Notes under the pieces: model-generated
Databases searched by the model: none
What the model was told of the DNA's origin: nothing
Seen by the model: only the letters and a program-made list of their open reading frames with translations
Made by a program: the position numbers and the translations under genes
Assembly (NCBI RefSeq): GCF_013385425.1
Contig: NZ_JACAQA010000009.1
Coordinates: 165,750 to 229,749, forward strand
DNA: 64,000 bases
Source of the DNA: Pseudomonas gingeri
GTDB taxonomy: Bacteria > Pseudomonadota > Gammaproteobacteria > Pseudomonadales > Pseudomonadaceae
Direction of reading: 5' to 3'
Shown here: positions 23,068 to 32,476 of the stretch, piece by piece
How positions within the stretch are numbered: position 1 is the stretch's first letter
Layout: each line of letters opens with the position of its first letter

Positions 23068-24251
23068 GTCGGGTCAATCTGGCGATCATCGGCGGTGGCC
23101 TGGTCGGTGCCAGCCTGGCGTTGGCCTTGCAGGCCGGGGCCAAGGCCCGGGGCTGGAAGATTACCCTGATCGAACCGTTCGCCCCCGGCGACAGTTATCA
23201 ACCCAGCTACGACGCGCGTTCTTCGGCGCTGTCCTTCGGCGCCCGGCAGATCTATCAGCGCCTGGGTGTGTGGCAGTCGATCAGCCCGCGCGCCGAGCCG
23301 ATCAAGCAGATTCATGTGTCCGACCGCGGGCGTTTCTCCACTGCGCGGCTGTCCGCCATGGAGGAGGGCGTGCCGGCCCTGGGTTATGTGGTGGAAAACG
23401 CCTGGCTGGGGCAATGCCTGTGGCAGGTCCTGGACCAGGACGTGATCAGTTGGCGCTGTCCGGCCGAGGTCACCCACCTGCAACCGCTGGAAGATGGCTA
23501 TCGCCTGACCCTGGGGGATGAAACCCAGCTGGACTGCGACCTGGCGATCCTGGCCGACGGTGGCCGTTCCGGGTTGCGCGAGCAGTTGGGGATCGGCGTG
23601 CGCAAGCGGCCTTATCACCAGAGTGCGCTGATCGCCAATATCACCCCCAGCGAAGCCCATAACGGCATGGCCTTCGAGCGCTTTACCGACGAGGGGCCGA
23701 TGGCCCTGCTACCGTTGCCGGAGAATCGTTGTGCGCTGGTCTGGACCCGTCTCGGGATGGATGCCCAGCGTCTGGCCGACCTGGACGAGCGCAGTTTCCT
23801 CGCCGAGTTGCAGGGGGTGTTCGGCTATCGCCTGGGCACCTTGCGCCAGGTCGGCGCGCGGCACCTGTACCCGCTGAGCCTGGTGGAAGCCGAAGAACAG
23901 GTGCGTGCGCATCTGGTGGTGCTGGGCAACGCCGCCCATAGCTTGCATCCGATTGCCGGGCAGGGCTTCAACCTGTCCCTGCGCGATGCCCAGGCCCTGG
24001 CCGAGGCCTTGCTGGCGAGCACGGCACCCTTGGGCGACCTGAGCACCTTGCAGGCCTATCAGGAGCGCCAGCGCCTGGACCAACAGCTCACCGTGGGCTT
24101 CTCCGACCAGGTCACCCGCCTGTTCGGCAATGCCCAGCCGCTGGTGGCCCTGGGGCGCAATATCGGCCTGCTGGGCCTGGACCTGCTGCCGCCGGCCAAA
24201 CGCTGGTTCGCCCGGCAGGCGATGGGCCTGGGTACCCGTTCCGATGTCTAG
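23064..24251 (+). CDS. ubiH: 2-polyprenyl-6-methoxyphenol hydroxylase
   Basis: A 395-residue flavin monooxygenase of the UbiH/COQ6 family. The FAD motif IIGGGLVGASLALALQ is at the N-terminus, the DG motif AILADGGRSGLREQ near residue 165, and the GD motif LGNAAHSLHPIAGQGFNLSL near residue 290. Such enzymes add a hydroxyl group to the aromatic ring during aerobic ubiquinone synthesis. The position right after pepP (ATGA overlap), as in E. coli, identifies it as UbiH rather than UbiF or UbiI. In Proteobacteria the Ubi enzymes act in a soluble complex. Confidence 0.93.
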   Translation: MSRVNLAIIGGGLVGASLALALQAGAKARGWKITLIEPFAPGDSYQPSYDARSSALSFGARQIYQRLGVWQSISPRAEPIKQIHVSDRGRFSTARLSAMEEGVPALGYVVENAWLGQCLWQVLDQDVISWRCPAEVTHLQPLEDGYRLTLGDETQLDCDLAILADGGRSGLREQLGIGVRKRPYHQSALIANITPSEAHNGMAFERFTDEGPMALLPLPENRCALVWTRLGMDAQRLADLDERSFLAELQGVFGYRLGTLRQVGARHLYPLSLVEAEEQVRAHLVVLGNAAHSLHPIAGQGFNLSLRDAQALAEALLASTAPLGDLSTLQAYQERQRLDQQLTVGFSDQVTRLFGNAQPLVALGRNIGLLGLDLLPPAKRWFARQAMGLGTRSDV

Positions 24252-24297
24252 GACGTGGCCGGGCCCGGAATGCGCCCGTATCCACACCTCGAACCCT

Positions 24298-24370
24298 GTA
24301 GGAGCAGGGCTTGCCCGCGAAGGGGGCCTTGAGGCCGCCAAAAGCTTCGCGGGCAAGCCCTGCTCCTACA
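24298..24370. repeat. BIME/REP pair, inward type
   Basis: TGTAGGAGCAGGGCTTGCCC at the left and its reverse complement at the right, around GCGAAGGGGGCCTTGAGGCC and GCCAAAAGCTTCGC. Here the CTCCTACA ends lie outside and the TTCGCGGG parts inside, the reverse of the type at 18642. It separates ubiH from ubiI. Confidence 0.95.
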
Positions 24371-24402
24371 AGGTCCGCATAACCTTCACTAAGGCTTAAA
24401 GC

Positions 24403-25626
24403 ATGGAAATGCGCGCAGATGTGCTGATTGTCGGGGCCGGAATGGTCGGAAGCGCCCTGGCCCTGGCGTTGAAAGACAGCGGGCTGGAGATTCTCCTGCT
24501 CGACGGCAGCCCCCTGAGCGTCAAGCCGTTCGACCCGCAGGCGGCCTTCGAGCCGCGGGTCAGTGCGCTGTCCGCCGCCAGCCAGCGGATTCTCGAACGC
24601 CTCGGCGTGTGGGACGGGATCAGCGCCCGGCGGGCCAGCCCGTACCGCGACATGCAGGTCTGGGACGGCAGCGGCACCGGGCAGATTCACTTCTCGGCGG
24701 CCAGCGTGCATGCCGAGGTGCTCGGGCATATCGTCGAGAACCGGGTGGTCCAGGATGCCTTGCTCGAACGCCTGCATGACTGCGACATGGGCCTGCTGGC
24801 CAATGCACGCCTGGAGCAGATGCGCCGCTCCGGCGACGACTGGCTGCTGACCCTGGCCGATGGTCGCAAGCTGCGCGCACCCCTGGTGATCGCCGCCGAC
24901 GGGGCCAATTCGGCGGTGCGCCGCCTGGCCGGCTGTGCCACCCGCGAGTGGGACTACCTGCACCATGCGATCGTGACCAGCGTGCGCAGCTCGCAACCGC
25001 ACCAGATGACCGCCTGGCAGCGTTTTACCGATGACGGTCCGCTGGCATTTTTGCCCCTGGAGCGTGATGGGCAGCAGGACTGGTGCTCGATCGTCTGGTC
25101 GACCACGCCGGAGCAGGCGCAGCGCCTGATGCTGCTGGAAGAGGACGCCTTCTGCCGGGAGCTGGAGCGGGCCTTCGAAGGTCGGCTGGGGACCGTGCTG
25201 TCGGCGGACTCACGGCTCTGTGTGCCGCTGCGTCAACGCCACGCCAAACGTTATGTGGCCGAAGGGCTGGCGCTGATCGGCGATGCCGCGCACACCATTC
25301 ACCCGCTGGCTGGCCAGGGTGTGAACCTGGGCTTTCTTGATGCGGCGGTGCTGGCTGAAGAACTGCTGCATGCGTGCGAACGTGGCGAGCGGCTGGCGGA
25401 TGTGCGGGTGCTCAGCCGTTTCGAGCGGCGGCGCATGCCCCACAACCTGGGGTTGATGGCAGCGATGGAAGGTTTCGAGCGGCTGTTCCAGGCGGACTCG
25501 CTGGCACTGCGCTGGCTGCGTAACACCGGGTTGAAAAGCGTCGAGCAGATGCCCGAGGCCAAGGCGCTGTTCGTGCGCCAGGCGCTGGGGCTGACGGGCG
25601 ACCTGCCGGAGCTGGCCAGGGCCTGA
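24403..25626 (+). CDS. ubiI: UbiI-type ubiquinone biosynthesis hydroxylase
   Basis: A 407-residue flavin monooxygenase paralogous to UbiH. It has the FAD motif LIVGAGMVGSALALAL, the DG motif VIAADGANSAVRRLAG near residue 165 and the GD motif ALIGDAAHTIHPLAGQGVNL near residue 290. Position after ubiH and the AAFEPRVSALSAASQRILER block match UbiI (VisC), which hydroxylates C5 of the ring. The reading is from family and context, as these hydroxylases differ in regioselectivity between species. A REP element splits it from ubiH, so it may be transcribed partly on its own. Confidence 0.9.
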   Translation: MEMRADVLIVGAGMVGSALALALKDSGLEILLLDGSPLSVKPFDPQAAFEPRVSALSAASQRILERLGVWDGISARRASPYRDMQVWDGSGTGQIHFSAASVHAEVLGHIVENRVVQDALLERLHDCDMGLLANARLEQMRRSGDDWLLTLADGRKLRAPLVIAADGANSAVRRLAGCATREWDYLHHAIVTSVRSSQPHQMTAWQRFTDDGPLAFLPLERDGQQDWCSIVWSTTPEQAQRLMLLEEDAFCRELERAFEGRLGTVLSADSRLCVPLRQRHAKRYVAEGLALIGDAAHTIHPLAGQGVNLGFLDAAVLAEELLHACERGERLADVRVLSRFERRRMPHNLGLMAAMEGFERLFQADSLALRWLRNTGLKSVEQMPEAKALFVRQALGLTGDLPELARA

Positions 25627-25681
25627 CGGGCCTCGTGCAACATCTGGTAACTCCTCCGTCCCCGGTTAGGTTTGAGAAGCG

Positions 25682-25702
25682 AAATGTGAGTCACTATCAT
25701 TT
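25682..25702. promoter_or_regulatory. Fur-like palindrome before the iron-binding protein gene
   Basis: A 21-base imperfect palindrome, AAATGTGAGTCACTATCATTT on the plus strand with one base beyond twenty dropped here (centre C25692). Read on the minus strand its core TGATAGT-G-ACTCACA agrees with the 7-1-7 Fur consensus TGATAAT-n-ATTATCA at 10 of 14 positions. It lies about 33 bases before the ATG at 25735. This fits iron repression of a ferric importer, but the agreement is only moderate. Confidence 0.4.
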
Positions 25703-25734
25703 CGCGCTCATTTCGAAATCGAGAGACCGCGCCC

Positions 25735-26736
25735 ATGTTGGCACCGAAGCGTCTACTGACTGCCCTGGCCCTTTCCCTCATGGCCGGCACTGCCCACGCC
25801 GCCGACGAAGTGGTGGTCTACTCCTCGCGCATCGACGAACTGATCAAGCCGGTCTTTGACGCCTACACCGCCAAGACCGGGGTCAAGATCAAGTTCATCA
25901 CTGACAAGGAAGCGCCGCTGATGCAGCGGATCAAGGCCGAAGGCGAAAACGCCAGCGCCGACCTGCTGCTCACCGTCGATGCCGGCAACCTCTGGCAGGC
26001 GGAAAAGATGGGCATCCTGCAGCCCTTCACGTCCAAGGTGATCGACGCCAATATTCCGCTGCAATACCGTTCGTCCGCCCATGCGTGGACCGGCCTGAGC
26101 CTGCGTGCGCGGACCCTGGCGTATTCCACCGAACGGGTCAAGCCGGCCGACCTGAGCAGCTACGAAGCCCTCGCCGACAAGCAGTGGGAAGGCCGCCTGT
26201 GCCTGCGCACGGCGAAGAAGGTCTACAACCAGTCGCTGACCGCCACGCTGATCGAGGTCCATGGTGCCGAGAAGACCGAGCAGATTCTCAAGGGCTGGGT
26301 CGGCAACCTGTCCACCGATGTGTTTTCCGATGACATCGCCGTGCTGGAGGCGATCAATGCCGGGCAGTGCGACGTCGGGATCGTCAACACCTACTACTAC
26401 GGTCGCCTGCACAAGCAGAACCCGAACCTGGCGGTCAAACTGTTCTGGCCGAACCAGGGTGACCGCGGCGTGCACGTGAACCTCTCGGGCATCGGCCTGA
26501 CCCGGCACGCGCCCCATCCGGAAGCGGCCAAGGCTTTGGTGGAGTGGATGACCACGCCCGAGGCGCAGCGCATTTTTGCCGACGTGAACCAGGAGTTTCC
26601 GGCCAACCCGGCGGTGCCGCCGTCGGCGGAAGTGGCGAGCTGGGGCAAGTTCGTGCCGGATACCTTGCCCGTCGAGATTGCCGGCAAGCGCCAGGCCGAG
26701 GCGATCCGCCTGATGGACAGGGCTGGCTGGAACTGA
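25735..26736 (+). CDS. Ferric iron ABC transporter, periplasmic binding protein
   Basis: A 333-residue exported protein with the signal peptide [19 protein letters not shown] and the FbpA/HitA fold: [39 protein letters not shown], and the tyrosine pair in [11 protein letters not shown] that binds ferric iron. The C-terminal part [12 protein letters not shown] is typical. Together with the permease gene at 26875 it forms the hitAB-like pair of Pseudomonas. A Fur-like palindrome lies just upstream. A REP element lies between the two genes. No ATPase gene follows, so the importer must use one encoded elsewhere. Confidence 0.93.
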   Translation: MLAPKRLLTALALSLMAGTAHAADEVVVYSSRIDELIKPVFDAYTAKTGVKIKFITDKEAPLMQRIKAEGENASADLLLTVDAGNLWQAEKMGILQPFTSKVIDANIPLQYRSSAHAWTGLSLRARTLAYSTERVKPADLSSYEALADKQWEGRLCLRTAKKVYNQSLTATLIEVHGAEKTEQILKGWVGNLSTDVFSDDIAVLEAINAGQCDVGIVNTYYYGRLHKQNPNLAVKLFWPNQGDRGVHVNLSGIGLTRHAPHPEAAKALVEWMTTPEAQRIFADVNQEFPANPAVPPSAEVASWGKFVPDTLPVEIAGKRQAEAIRLMDRAGWN

Positions 26737-26753
26737 CCGGGTAGTACAAACCC

Positions 26754-26827
26754 TGTGGGAGCGGAGCTTGCCCGCGAAGCTTTTGGCGGCCTTTAGGGCC
26801 TCTTCGCGGGCAAGCTCCGCTCCCACA
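26754..26827. repeat. BIME/REP pair, inward type
   Basis: TGTGGGAGCGGAGCTTGCCC and its reverse complement flank the centre GCGAAGCTTTTGGCGGCC, TTTAGG, GCCTCTTCGC. The arm differs at a few sites from the CTACAG family but the layout is the same as at 24298. It sits between the binding-protein and permease genes. Confidence 0.95.
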
Positions 26828-26874
26828 AAGAGCATCCAGTCTGTCCCTTTGCGTAGCCTTTACCGAGAACTTCC

Positions 26875-28491
26875 TTGGCCCATCCCGTCCAACGCCGCTG
26901 GTACCTTCCGGTATTTGCTGTCGCCGCCCTGGTACTGCTGCCGCTGAGCGTGCTGCTGTTGTCCTGGCAGTCGATCGACCTGCAGATCTGGTCCCACCTC
27001 TGGGACACCCAGCTGCCGCGTCTGCTGGGCAACACCCTGACCCTGGTGCTGGGCGTCGGCCTCGGTGTCACCCTGCTGGGGGTGAGCCTGGCCTGGCTCA
27101 CCAGTCTCTGCGAATTTCCCGGCCGACGCTGGCTGGACTGGGCGCTGATGCTGCCGTTTGCCATCCCGGCTTATGTGCTGGCGTTTGTCTTTGTCGGCCT
27201 GCTGGATTTCTCCGGCCCGGTGCAGACTCTGTTGCGCGAGTGGTTCGGCAGCGGCCTGCGCCTGCCCCGGGTACGTTCCACCGGAGGGGTGATCCTGGTC
27301 CTGGTGCTGGTTTTCTACCCCTACGTCTACCTGCTCGCGCGCACCGCCTTCATGGCCCAGGGCAAGGGCCTGATGGAAGCCGCCCGGGTGCTCGGGCAAT
27401 CGCCCTGGCAGGCGTTCTGGCGGGTGGCGCTGCCCATGGCGCGTCCGGCCATCGGTGCCGGCGTGGCCCTGGCACTGATGGAAACCCTGGCGGATTTCGG
27501 CGCCGTCGCGGTGTTCAACTTCGACACCTTCACCACCGCCATCTACAAGACCTGGTACGGCTTCTTCAGCCTCTCCAGCGCCGCGCAGCTGGCCAGCCTG
27601 CTGCTCCTCGCGGTGATGCTGGTGCTCTACGGCGAACGCCGCGCCCGTGGCGCCGTGCGCAGCGGCAATGAGCGCCCGCGAGCCCAGCCGCTCTATCACC
27701 TGCACGGGTTCAAGGCCCTGGCGGCCAGTGCCTGGTGCCTGCTGGTATTCGCCTGCGCCTTTGTCATCCCGCTGCTGCAACTGCTGGTCTGGTTCTGGCA
27801 GCGCGGTCGCTTCGATCTCGATGAGCGCTACACCGGCTTGATCCTGCACACCCTTTACCTGGGCGTCATGGCGGCCCTGATCACCGTCGGCGTGGCCTTG
27901 CTGCTGGCCTTTGCCCGGCGCCAGGCGCCGACCCGGCTGATCCGCTCCGGGGTCAGCCTGGCCAACCTCGGCTACGCGCTGCCGGGCTCGGTGCTGGCGG
28001 TCTCGATCATGCTCGCCTTCAGCTATCTGGACCGGGTGCTGGTGATCCCGCTGTCGGGCTGGCTGGGCGGGGCGGGCAAGCCGTTGCTGCTGGGCAGCCT
28101 GTCGGCCCTGCTGCTGGCCTACCTGGTGCGCTTTATCGCCGTGGCCCATGGTCCCTTGGAAAACAGCCTGGCGCGTATCCGACCGTCCTTGCCCGAAGCG
28201 GCGCGTAGCCTTGGGGTCAGTGGGCCAGTACTTTTTTGCAAAGTGTATCTGCCGTTATTGTTGCCCGGCGCCTTGAGCGCGGCGCTGCTGGTGTTCGTCG
28301 ATGTGCTCAAGGAAATGCCCGCGACCCTGCTGATGCGCCCGTTTGGCTGGGACACGCTGGCGGTGCGGATCTTCGAAATGACCAGCGAAGGGGAGTGGGC
28401 GCGGGCCTCGCTGCCGGCCTTGACCCTGGTGCTGGTCGGCCTGTTGCCGGTGATCGGTTTGATTCGCCGCTCGGCGCATCGAATCGGCTAG
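26875..28491 (+). CDS. Ferric iron ABC transporter permease (FbpB/HitB type)
   Basis: A 538-residue inner-membrane protein with about twelve membrane helices in two repeated halves, as in FbpB. Each half carries the EAA coupling loop: MEAARVLGQSPWQAFWRVALP near residue 165, and PEAARSLGVSGPVLFCKVYLP near residue 445. The only available start without running into the in-frame stop at 26854 is TTG at 26875, which has a weak ribosome binding site, so translation may be low. It would carry ferric iron delivered by the 25735 protein. The next gene is gcvT, so no fbpC-type ATPase is present here. Confidence 0.9.
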   Translation: MAHPVQRRWYLPVFAVAALVLLPLSVLLLSWQSIDLQIWSHLWDTQLPRLLGNTLTLVLGVGLGVTLLGVSLAWLTSLCEFPGRRWLDWALMLPFAIPAYVLAFVFVGLLDFSGPVQTLLREWFGSGLRLPRVRSTGGVILVLVLVFYPYVYLLARTAFMAQGKGLMEAARVLGQSPWQAFWRVALPMARPAIGAGVALALMETLADFGAVAVFNFDTFTTAIYKTWYGFFSLSSAAQLASLLLLAVMLVLYGERRARGAVRSGNERPRAQPLYHLHGFKALAASAWCLLVFACAFVIPLLQLLVWFWQRGRFDLDERYTGLILHTLYLGVMAALITVGVALLLAFARRQAPTRLIRSGVSLANLGYALPGSVLAVSIMLAFSYLDRVLVIPLSGWLGGAGKPLLLGSLSALLLAYLVRFIAVAHGPLENSLARIRPSLPEAARSLGVSGPVLFCKVYLPLLLPGALSAALLVFVDVLKEMPATLLMRPFGWDTLAVRIFEMTSEGEWARASLPALTLVLVGLLPVIGLIRRSAHRIG

Positions 28492-28646
28492 GTGTCATGG
28501 CTCCCCCTTGCGGCTACAATGCGCGGCATTCGGTGCGGTCCGTCTGACAGACCGGGTACGAAACAGGACTCAAGGCCCCATCCATAAAGGGCTCAAGCCG
28601 GTTTCCTGCCTGTCCGCGCCTTCGCCACGCCCGGAAGGAGAAACCC

Positions 28647-29729
28647 ATGGGACAGCGTACGCCTCTCTATGACCTGCACCTCGCCCTCGGCGCGAAGATG
28701 GTCGATTTTGGCGGTTGGGATATGCCACTGCATTACGGCTCGCAGGTCGAGGAGCACCATCAGGTGCGACGTGACTGCGGTGTGTTCGATGTCTCGCACA
28801 TGACCGTGATCGATATCACCGGCAGCCAGGCCAAGGCTTGGCTGCGCCATCTGCTGGCGAACGATGTCGAGCGTCTCGACGGCCTCGGTCGCGCCTTGTA
28901 CAGCGCGATGCTCAATGAGCACGGTGGGGTGGTCGACGACATGATCGTCTATCGTACCGAGAGCGGTTACCGCCTGGTGGTCAATGCCGCGACCCGTGAT
29001 CAGGACATGGCCTGGATGCAGGCCCGGCTCGGCGGCTATGACGTGCAACTGCACGAGCGCCCGGAGCTGGCGATGCTGGCGATCCAGGGGCCACAGGCCC
29101 GGCACAAGATCGCCGAACTGGTGAGCCAGTCCCGCGGCCAACTGATCCAGCAACTCAAGCCCTTCGAAGGCCGCAGTGACGGCGACTGGTTTATTGCCCG
29201 CACCGGCTACACCGGGGAAGACGGTCTGGAGATCATCCTGCCGGCCGACCAGGCCCCCGGCTTTTTCAACGATCTGGTGGGCGCGGGTATCTCGCCCATC
29301 GGTCTGGGCGCCCGGGATACCTTGCGCCTGGAAGCCGGCATGAACCTGTACGGCCAGGATATTCACCAGGACGTTTCGCCGCTGGCGGCCAATATGGCCT
29401 GGACCATTGCCTGGGAACCGGCTGATCGCGACTTTATCGGGCGTGGCGCCCTGGAGGCGGAAAAAAACGCCGGCGCCAAGCTCAAGCTGGTCGGCCTGGT
29501 GCTGGAAGAGCGCGGCGTTCTGCGGGCTCACCAGGTGGTTCGGATCGCCGAGATTGGCGAAGGAGAGATCACCAGTGGTAGTTTCTCTCCTACGCTAAGC
29601 AAGTCGATTGCGCTGGCGCGTGTTCCCGCCGCCACGGCTGATCGCGCTGAAGTTGAAATTCGCGGCAAATGGTACCCGGTTCGCGTGGTAAGGCCGACGT
29701 TCGTGCGTCATGGTAAAACCCTGATCTGA
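28647..29729 (+). CDS. gcvT: Aminomethyltransferase, T protein of the glycine cleavage system
   Basis: A 360-residue enzyme starting after AAGGAG. Motifs: [20 protein letters not shown] with the family N-terminus, [36 protein letters not shown], and [17 protein letters not shown] where the folate-binding residues lie. It moves the methylene carbon from the lipoyl arm of GcvH to tetrahydrofolate and releases ammonia. gcvH follows after 59 bases. The P protein gene is not in the window. The upstream region 28492-28646 contains a hairpin GGTCCGTCTGACAGACC but not the conserved core of a glycine riboswitch. Confidence 0.96.
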   Translation: MGQRTPLYDLHLALGAKMVDFGGWDMPLHYGSQVEEHHQVRRDCGVFDVSHMTVIDITGSQAKAWLRHLLANDVERLDGLGRALYSAMLNEHGGVVDDMIVYRTESGYRLVVNAATRDQDMAWMQARLGGYDVQLHERPELAMLAIQGPQARHKIAELVSQSRGQLIQQLKPFEGRSDGDWFIARTGYTGEDGLEIILPADQAPGFFNDLVGAGISPIGLGARDTLRLEAGMNLYGQDIHQDVSPLAANMAWTIAWEPADRDFIGRGALEAEKNAGAKLKLVGLVLEERGVLRAHQVVRIAEIGEGEITSGSFSPTLSKSIALARVPAATADRAEVEIRGKWYPVRVVRPTFVRHGKTLI

Positions 29730-29788
29730 ATTTTCCGGCGGGCCCTCAATCGCTCCGCCACTGATACTTAAATGTGAGGACACTGAAT

Positions 29789-30172
29789 ATGAGCGATATC
29801 CCTGCTGATCTGCGTTTTGCCGAAAGCCACGAGTGGGCCCGCCTGGAAGCTGACGGTAGCGTCACCGTCGGCATCAGCGACCATGCTCAGGAAGCCTTGG
29901 GGGATGTGGTGTTCGTGGAACTGACTGAAGTCGGTACCGTGTTCGCCGCCGGCGAGGCTGCCGGTGTGGTGGAGTCGGTGAAGGCGGCTTCGGATATCTA
30001 TTCGCCAGTGTCGGGCGAAGTGATCGCGGTCAACGAAGCGTTGTCCGGCGAGCCTGAGCTGCTGAACTCCGATCCGCACGGCGCGTGGATCTTCAAGCTC
30101 AAGCCGAGCAATGTGGCGGAGCTGGAGAAGTTGCTGGATGCGGCGGGTTACAAGAAGGCTATCGGCGAGTAA
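29789..30172 (+). CDS. gcvH: Glycine cleavage system H protein
   Basis: A 127-residue lipoyl carrier. The lipoylated lysine is K65 in [19 protein letters not shown], and the family start [19 protein letters not shown] is intact. The protein shuttles the aminomethyl group between the P, T and L proteins. AGGA precedes the ATG. Length and residues match the usual GcvH. The gene ends 26 bases before a REP element; beyond it a DegT gene converges. Confidence 0.97.
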   Translation: MSDIPADLRFAESHEWARLEADGSVTVGISDHAQEALGDVVFVELTEVGTVFAAGEAAGVVESVKAASDIYSPVSGEVIAVNEALSGEPELLNSDPHGAWIFKLKPSNVAELEKLLDAAGYKKAIGE

Positions 30173-30199
30173 TTCGTCAGGTTGACCGCGTTATCGTTC

Positions 30200-30243
30200 A
30201 TCGCGAGCAAGCTTGCTCCTACAAGAGCAGGCGTGCTCGCGAT
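30200..30243. repeat. REP-like inverted repeat (divergent family)
   Basis: ATCGCGAGCAAGCTTGCTCC, then TACAAGAGCAGGCG and TGCTCGCGAT, so the outer ATCGCGAGCA halves pair. It contains GCTCCTACA, which relates it to the main REP family, but the rest differs. It lies between convergent gcvH and the DegT gene and may act as a bidirectional transcription barrier. Confidence 0.75.
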
Positions 30244-30250
30244 CACGGTG

Positions 30251-31390
30251 TTACGGCTTCAGGACTGCCTTGACCGCCGCCACCGAACGCTCGACATCGG
30301 CCTTGGTCATGGCGTTGAACATCGGCAACGACACGATCAGGCGCCCGACGCGCTCTGCGATCGGGAACATGCCTTCCTTGAAGCCGCGTTCGCGGTACAG
30401 GCTCAGCAGGTGGATCGCCGGGTAGTGATAACCGATGCCGATGCCGCGCTGCTTCATCTCTTCCATAAAGGTCGCCCGCGCCGGCTGGCCGTCCTGACGC
30501 TCCGGCAGTACCAGCTGGAACATATGCCAGTTGCTGTTGGTGAAATCCTTCACCGGTAGCTGGGCACCGTATTTCTCTTCGAAATCACTGCCAAAGCACT
30601 CGAAATAGTACTCGGCCAGCCCGCGGCGGTGCGGGGTGATGGCATCGATATGGGCAAACTGGCCCAGGCCGATGGCGGCGGCGACGTCGGTCATGTTGAA
30701 TTTGCCGCCCAGCACGTCCACGTCCAGGCCGTCATGGCCGGTACGGGTCACGCCCTGCAGGCGGTACTTCTCGGCCAGACGGGCCTCTTCGGCGTTGTTC
30801 AACACCAGGCAGCCGCCTTCGGACGAAGTGATGTTCTTGTTCGCCTGGAAGCTGAACGACACCAGGTCACCCAGGGCGCCGATCTTCTGGCCGTTCCATT
30901 CCGAACCCAGGGCCTGGGCCGCGTCTTCGACGATGCGCAGGTTGTGTTTCTTGGCGATGGCGTACAGGCGATCCATGTCCACCGGCAGGCCGGACAGGTA
31001 AACCGGGATGATCGCCTTGGTACGCGGGGTGATGGCGGCCTCGACCTTGTCCAGGTCGATATTGCGGGTTACCGGGTCGATATCGGCGAACACCGGGGTC
31101 GCGCCGACTTCGATGATCACGTTGGCGGTGGCCACCCAGGAGATCGGCGTGGTGATCACTTCGTCGCCCGCGCCGATACCGGCGATGCGCAAGGCGATTT
31201 CCATGGTGCAGGTGCCGGAGTTGAAGGTGCGCACCGGACGCCCGCCGAAATATTCCGACAGTTGCGCTTCAAAGGCCGCGACCTTCGGACCGCTGGTGAT
31301 CCAGCCGGAACGCAGGACATCGCCCACGGCGGCAATGGTCGCTTCGTCGATGGTCGGTTTGGAAAAAGGCAGGAAAGGAAGTTCGCTCAT
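30251..31390 (-). CDS. DegT/DnrJ/EryC1/StrS-family aminotransferase
   Basis: A 379-residue PLP enzyme related to ArnB. The PLP lysine sits in SFSFQANKNITSSEGGCLV near residue 190, the phosphate-binding region in RTFNSGTCTMEIALRIAG, and the conserved aspartate and glutamine region in IVEDAAQALGSEWNGQ. The family transfers an amino group to nucleotide-linked keto sugars for lipopolysaccharide, O-antigen or antibiotic sugars. No other sugar pathway genes are nearby, so the substrate is open, a UDP-Ara4O-like sugar by resemblance to ArnB is one choice. The gene stands alone on the minus strand between gcvH and a DUF2388 gene. Confidence 0.9.
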   Translation of the reverse strand: MSELPFLPFSKPTIDEATIAAVGDVLRSGWITSGPKVAAFEAQLSEYFGGRPVRTFNSGTCTMEIALRIAGIGAGDEVITTPISWVATANVIIEVGATPVFADIDPVTRNIDLDKVEAAITPRTKAIIPVYLSGLPVDMDRLYAIAKKHNLRIVEDAAQALGSEWNGQKIGALGDLVSFSFQANKNITSSEGGCLVLNNAEEARLAEKYRLQGVTRTGHDGLDVDVLGGKFNMTDVAAAIGLGQFAHIDAITPHRRGLAEYYFECFGSDFEEKYGAQLPVKDFTNSNWHMFQLVLPERQDGQPARATFMEEMKQRGIGIGYHYPAIHLLSLYRERGFKEGMFPIAERVGRLIVSLPMFNAMTKADVERSVAAVKAVLKP

Positions 31391-31581
31391 GGGGTCGTGA
31401 CGTCCGATGTGAAGGCCGACAGTGCTCTACCGGCAGTGAAGAGTAGACAGCAAGGCTGCAATGCTGGCGATGATACTGTTTTAAGGTGAAAATTCGGTGC
31501 TTTTTTTGCTGTCCGGACGCTGAACGAGCACGTCGGGCCGGTGCCTGGGTGTCGATCGGCGGTTTTTACCGGGCAACGCAA

Positions 31582-31603
31582 AACGCCGCGGGTGAGCGGC
31601 GTT
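31582..31603 (-). terminator. Intrinsic terminator after the DUF2388 gene
   Basis: On the minus strand AACGCCGC and GCGGCGTT form an 8-bp stem with a 6-base loop followed by TTTTG. It lies 26 bases beyond the stop of the gene that starts at 31949. Confidence 0.7.
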
Positions 31604-31628
31604 CTGGTTTGTGGGTGAAGTGTTTGAA

Positions 31629-31949
31629 TCAGTCTTCGGCGACGGTGTTCTTCGCCAGGATGGCGTTGGCCAGTTGCATGTCGGTGACCTTCAGGTCCGG
31701 GTTTTCGGCCCGCAGTTTTTGCATCGCGGCCTCCAGATAAGGGCCACGGATGCCGCCATTGCTGGCGACGAAGCTGCTGGCATCGTCCTGGGCGGCGGCC
31801 ACCAGCTTGTGGTCCTTCCTGAAGGTCAGGTAGGTGGAGCCGGTGGTGGCGCCAGAGGAAAGGACGTTGCGCCAGAACTCGTCGGCCATCGCTGCGCCGA
31901 CGGGAAGGGTAAACAAGGCCAATGCGACAACTGCTGTTTTGAGACGCAT
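31629..31949 (-). CDS. DUF2388 domain-containing secreted protein
   Basis: The ATG at 31949 gives 106 residues; the longer frame to 32159 lacks support. There is a signal peptide (MRLKTAVVALALFTLPVGAA, cleavage at AMA-DEF) and a mature part of about 83 residues containing FWRNVLSSGATTGSTYLTF, KLVAAAQDDASSFVASNGG and RGPYLEAAMQKLRAENP. This is the DUF2388 pattern, common and multicopy in Pseudomonas. Function is unknown. It is followed by a minus-strand terminator and so is likely its own transcription unit. Confidence 0.87.
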   Translation of the reverse strand: MRLKTAVVALALFTLPVGAAMADEFWRNVLSSGATTGSTYLTFRKDHKLVAAAQDDASSFVASNGGIRGPYLEAAMQKLRAENPDLKVTDMQLANAILAKNTVAED

Positions 31950-32016
31950 GAGAGTGACTCCGGTGTGGGTATCTGAAAGGTTTGATGCTCGCCGTCGCAC
32001 TGTAGTTCCATCGGCC

Positions 32017-32466
32017 TTACTGAATCCTTTCCACCCGCAGGGTACTGCCGTCCTGACCAACCACCCGGACCTGGGTACCCACCTCGCTATCCGGCCCGAT
32101 GGCCATCCAGACGCTGTCACCGACCTTGATCTTGCCGCGCCCGGCGACAATGGCGACATGCACCACGAAGGTCTTGCCGATCAGGTCGTGACCACGCTCA
32201 TTGAGTCCCGGCTGGTCGCTGGGCCGGGCGTTGTTGCGTTGGCGTTTCCACCAGAGCCATGCGGTCAGGATCGACAGCACACCGAACAGCAGCAACTGCA
32301 AGGTCCAGTGCAGGCCGGGAATCAGGTAGGTCAGGACGCCCACGGCCGCGGCGGCCGTCCCGACCCAGAGCAGGTAACCGCCGGCACCGAATATTTCGAA
32401 AATCAACAACAGCGTGCCCAGGGCTAGCCAGTCCCAGAACGACAGGTGTTGCAGGAATTCCCACAT
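32017..32466 (-). CDS. NfeD-family membrane protein
   Basis: A 149-residue inner-membrane protein with two or three helices in the first half (FLQHLSFWDWLALGTLLLIF, GYLLWVGTAAAAVGVLTYLI) and a C-terminal soluble OB-fold domain (about 80-147, GLNERGHDLIGKTFVVHVAI; GKIKVGDSVWMAIGPDSEVG). This is the short NfeD form without the protease domain. It lies 10 bases after an SPFH gene, the widespread pairing in which NfeD acts with a stomatin-like protein in membrane microdomains or quality control. Confidence 0.93.
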   Translation of the reverse strand: MWEFLQHLSFWDWLALGTLLLIFEIFGAGGYLLWVGTAAAAVGVLTYLIPGLHWTLQLLLFGVLSILTAWLWWKRQRNNARPSDQPGLNERGHDLIGKTFVVHVAIVAGRGKIKVGDSVWMAIGPDSEVGTQVRVVGQDGSTLRVERIQ

Positions 32467-32476
32467 GGGCGTTGCC

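Noticed and set aside
28492..28646. Possible glycine riboswitch before gcvT
   Set aside because: The region has a hairpin but lacks the conserved core sequences of the glycine aptamer, so no riboswitch is called.
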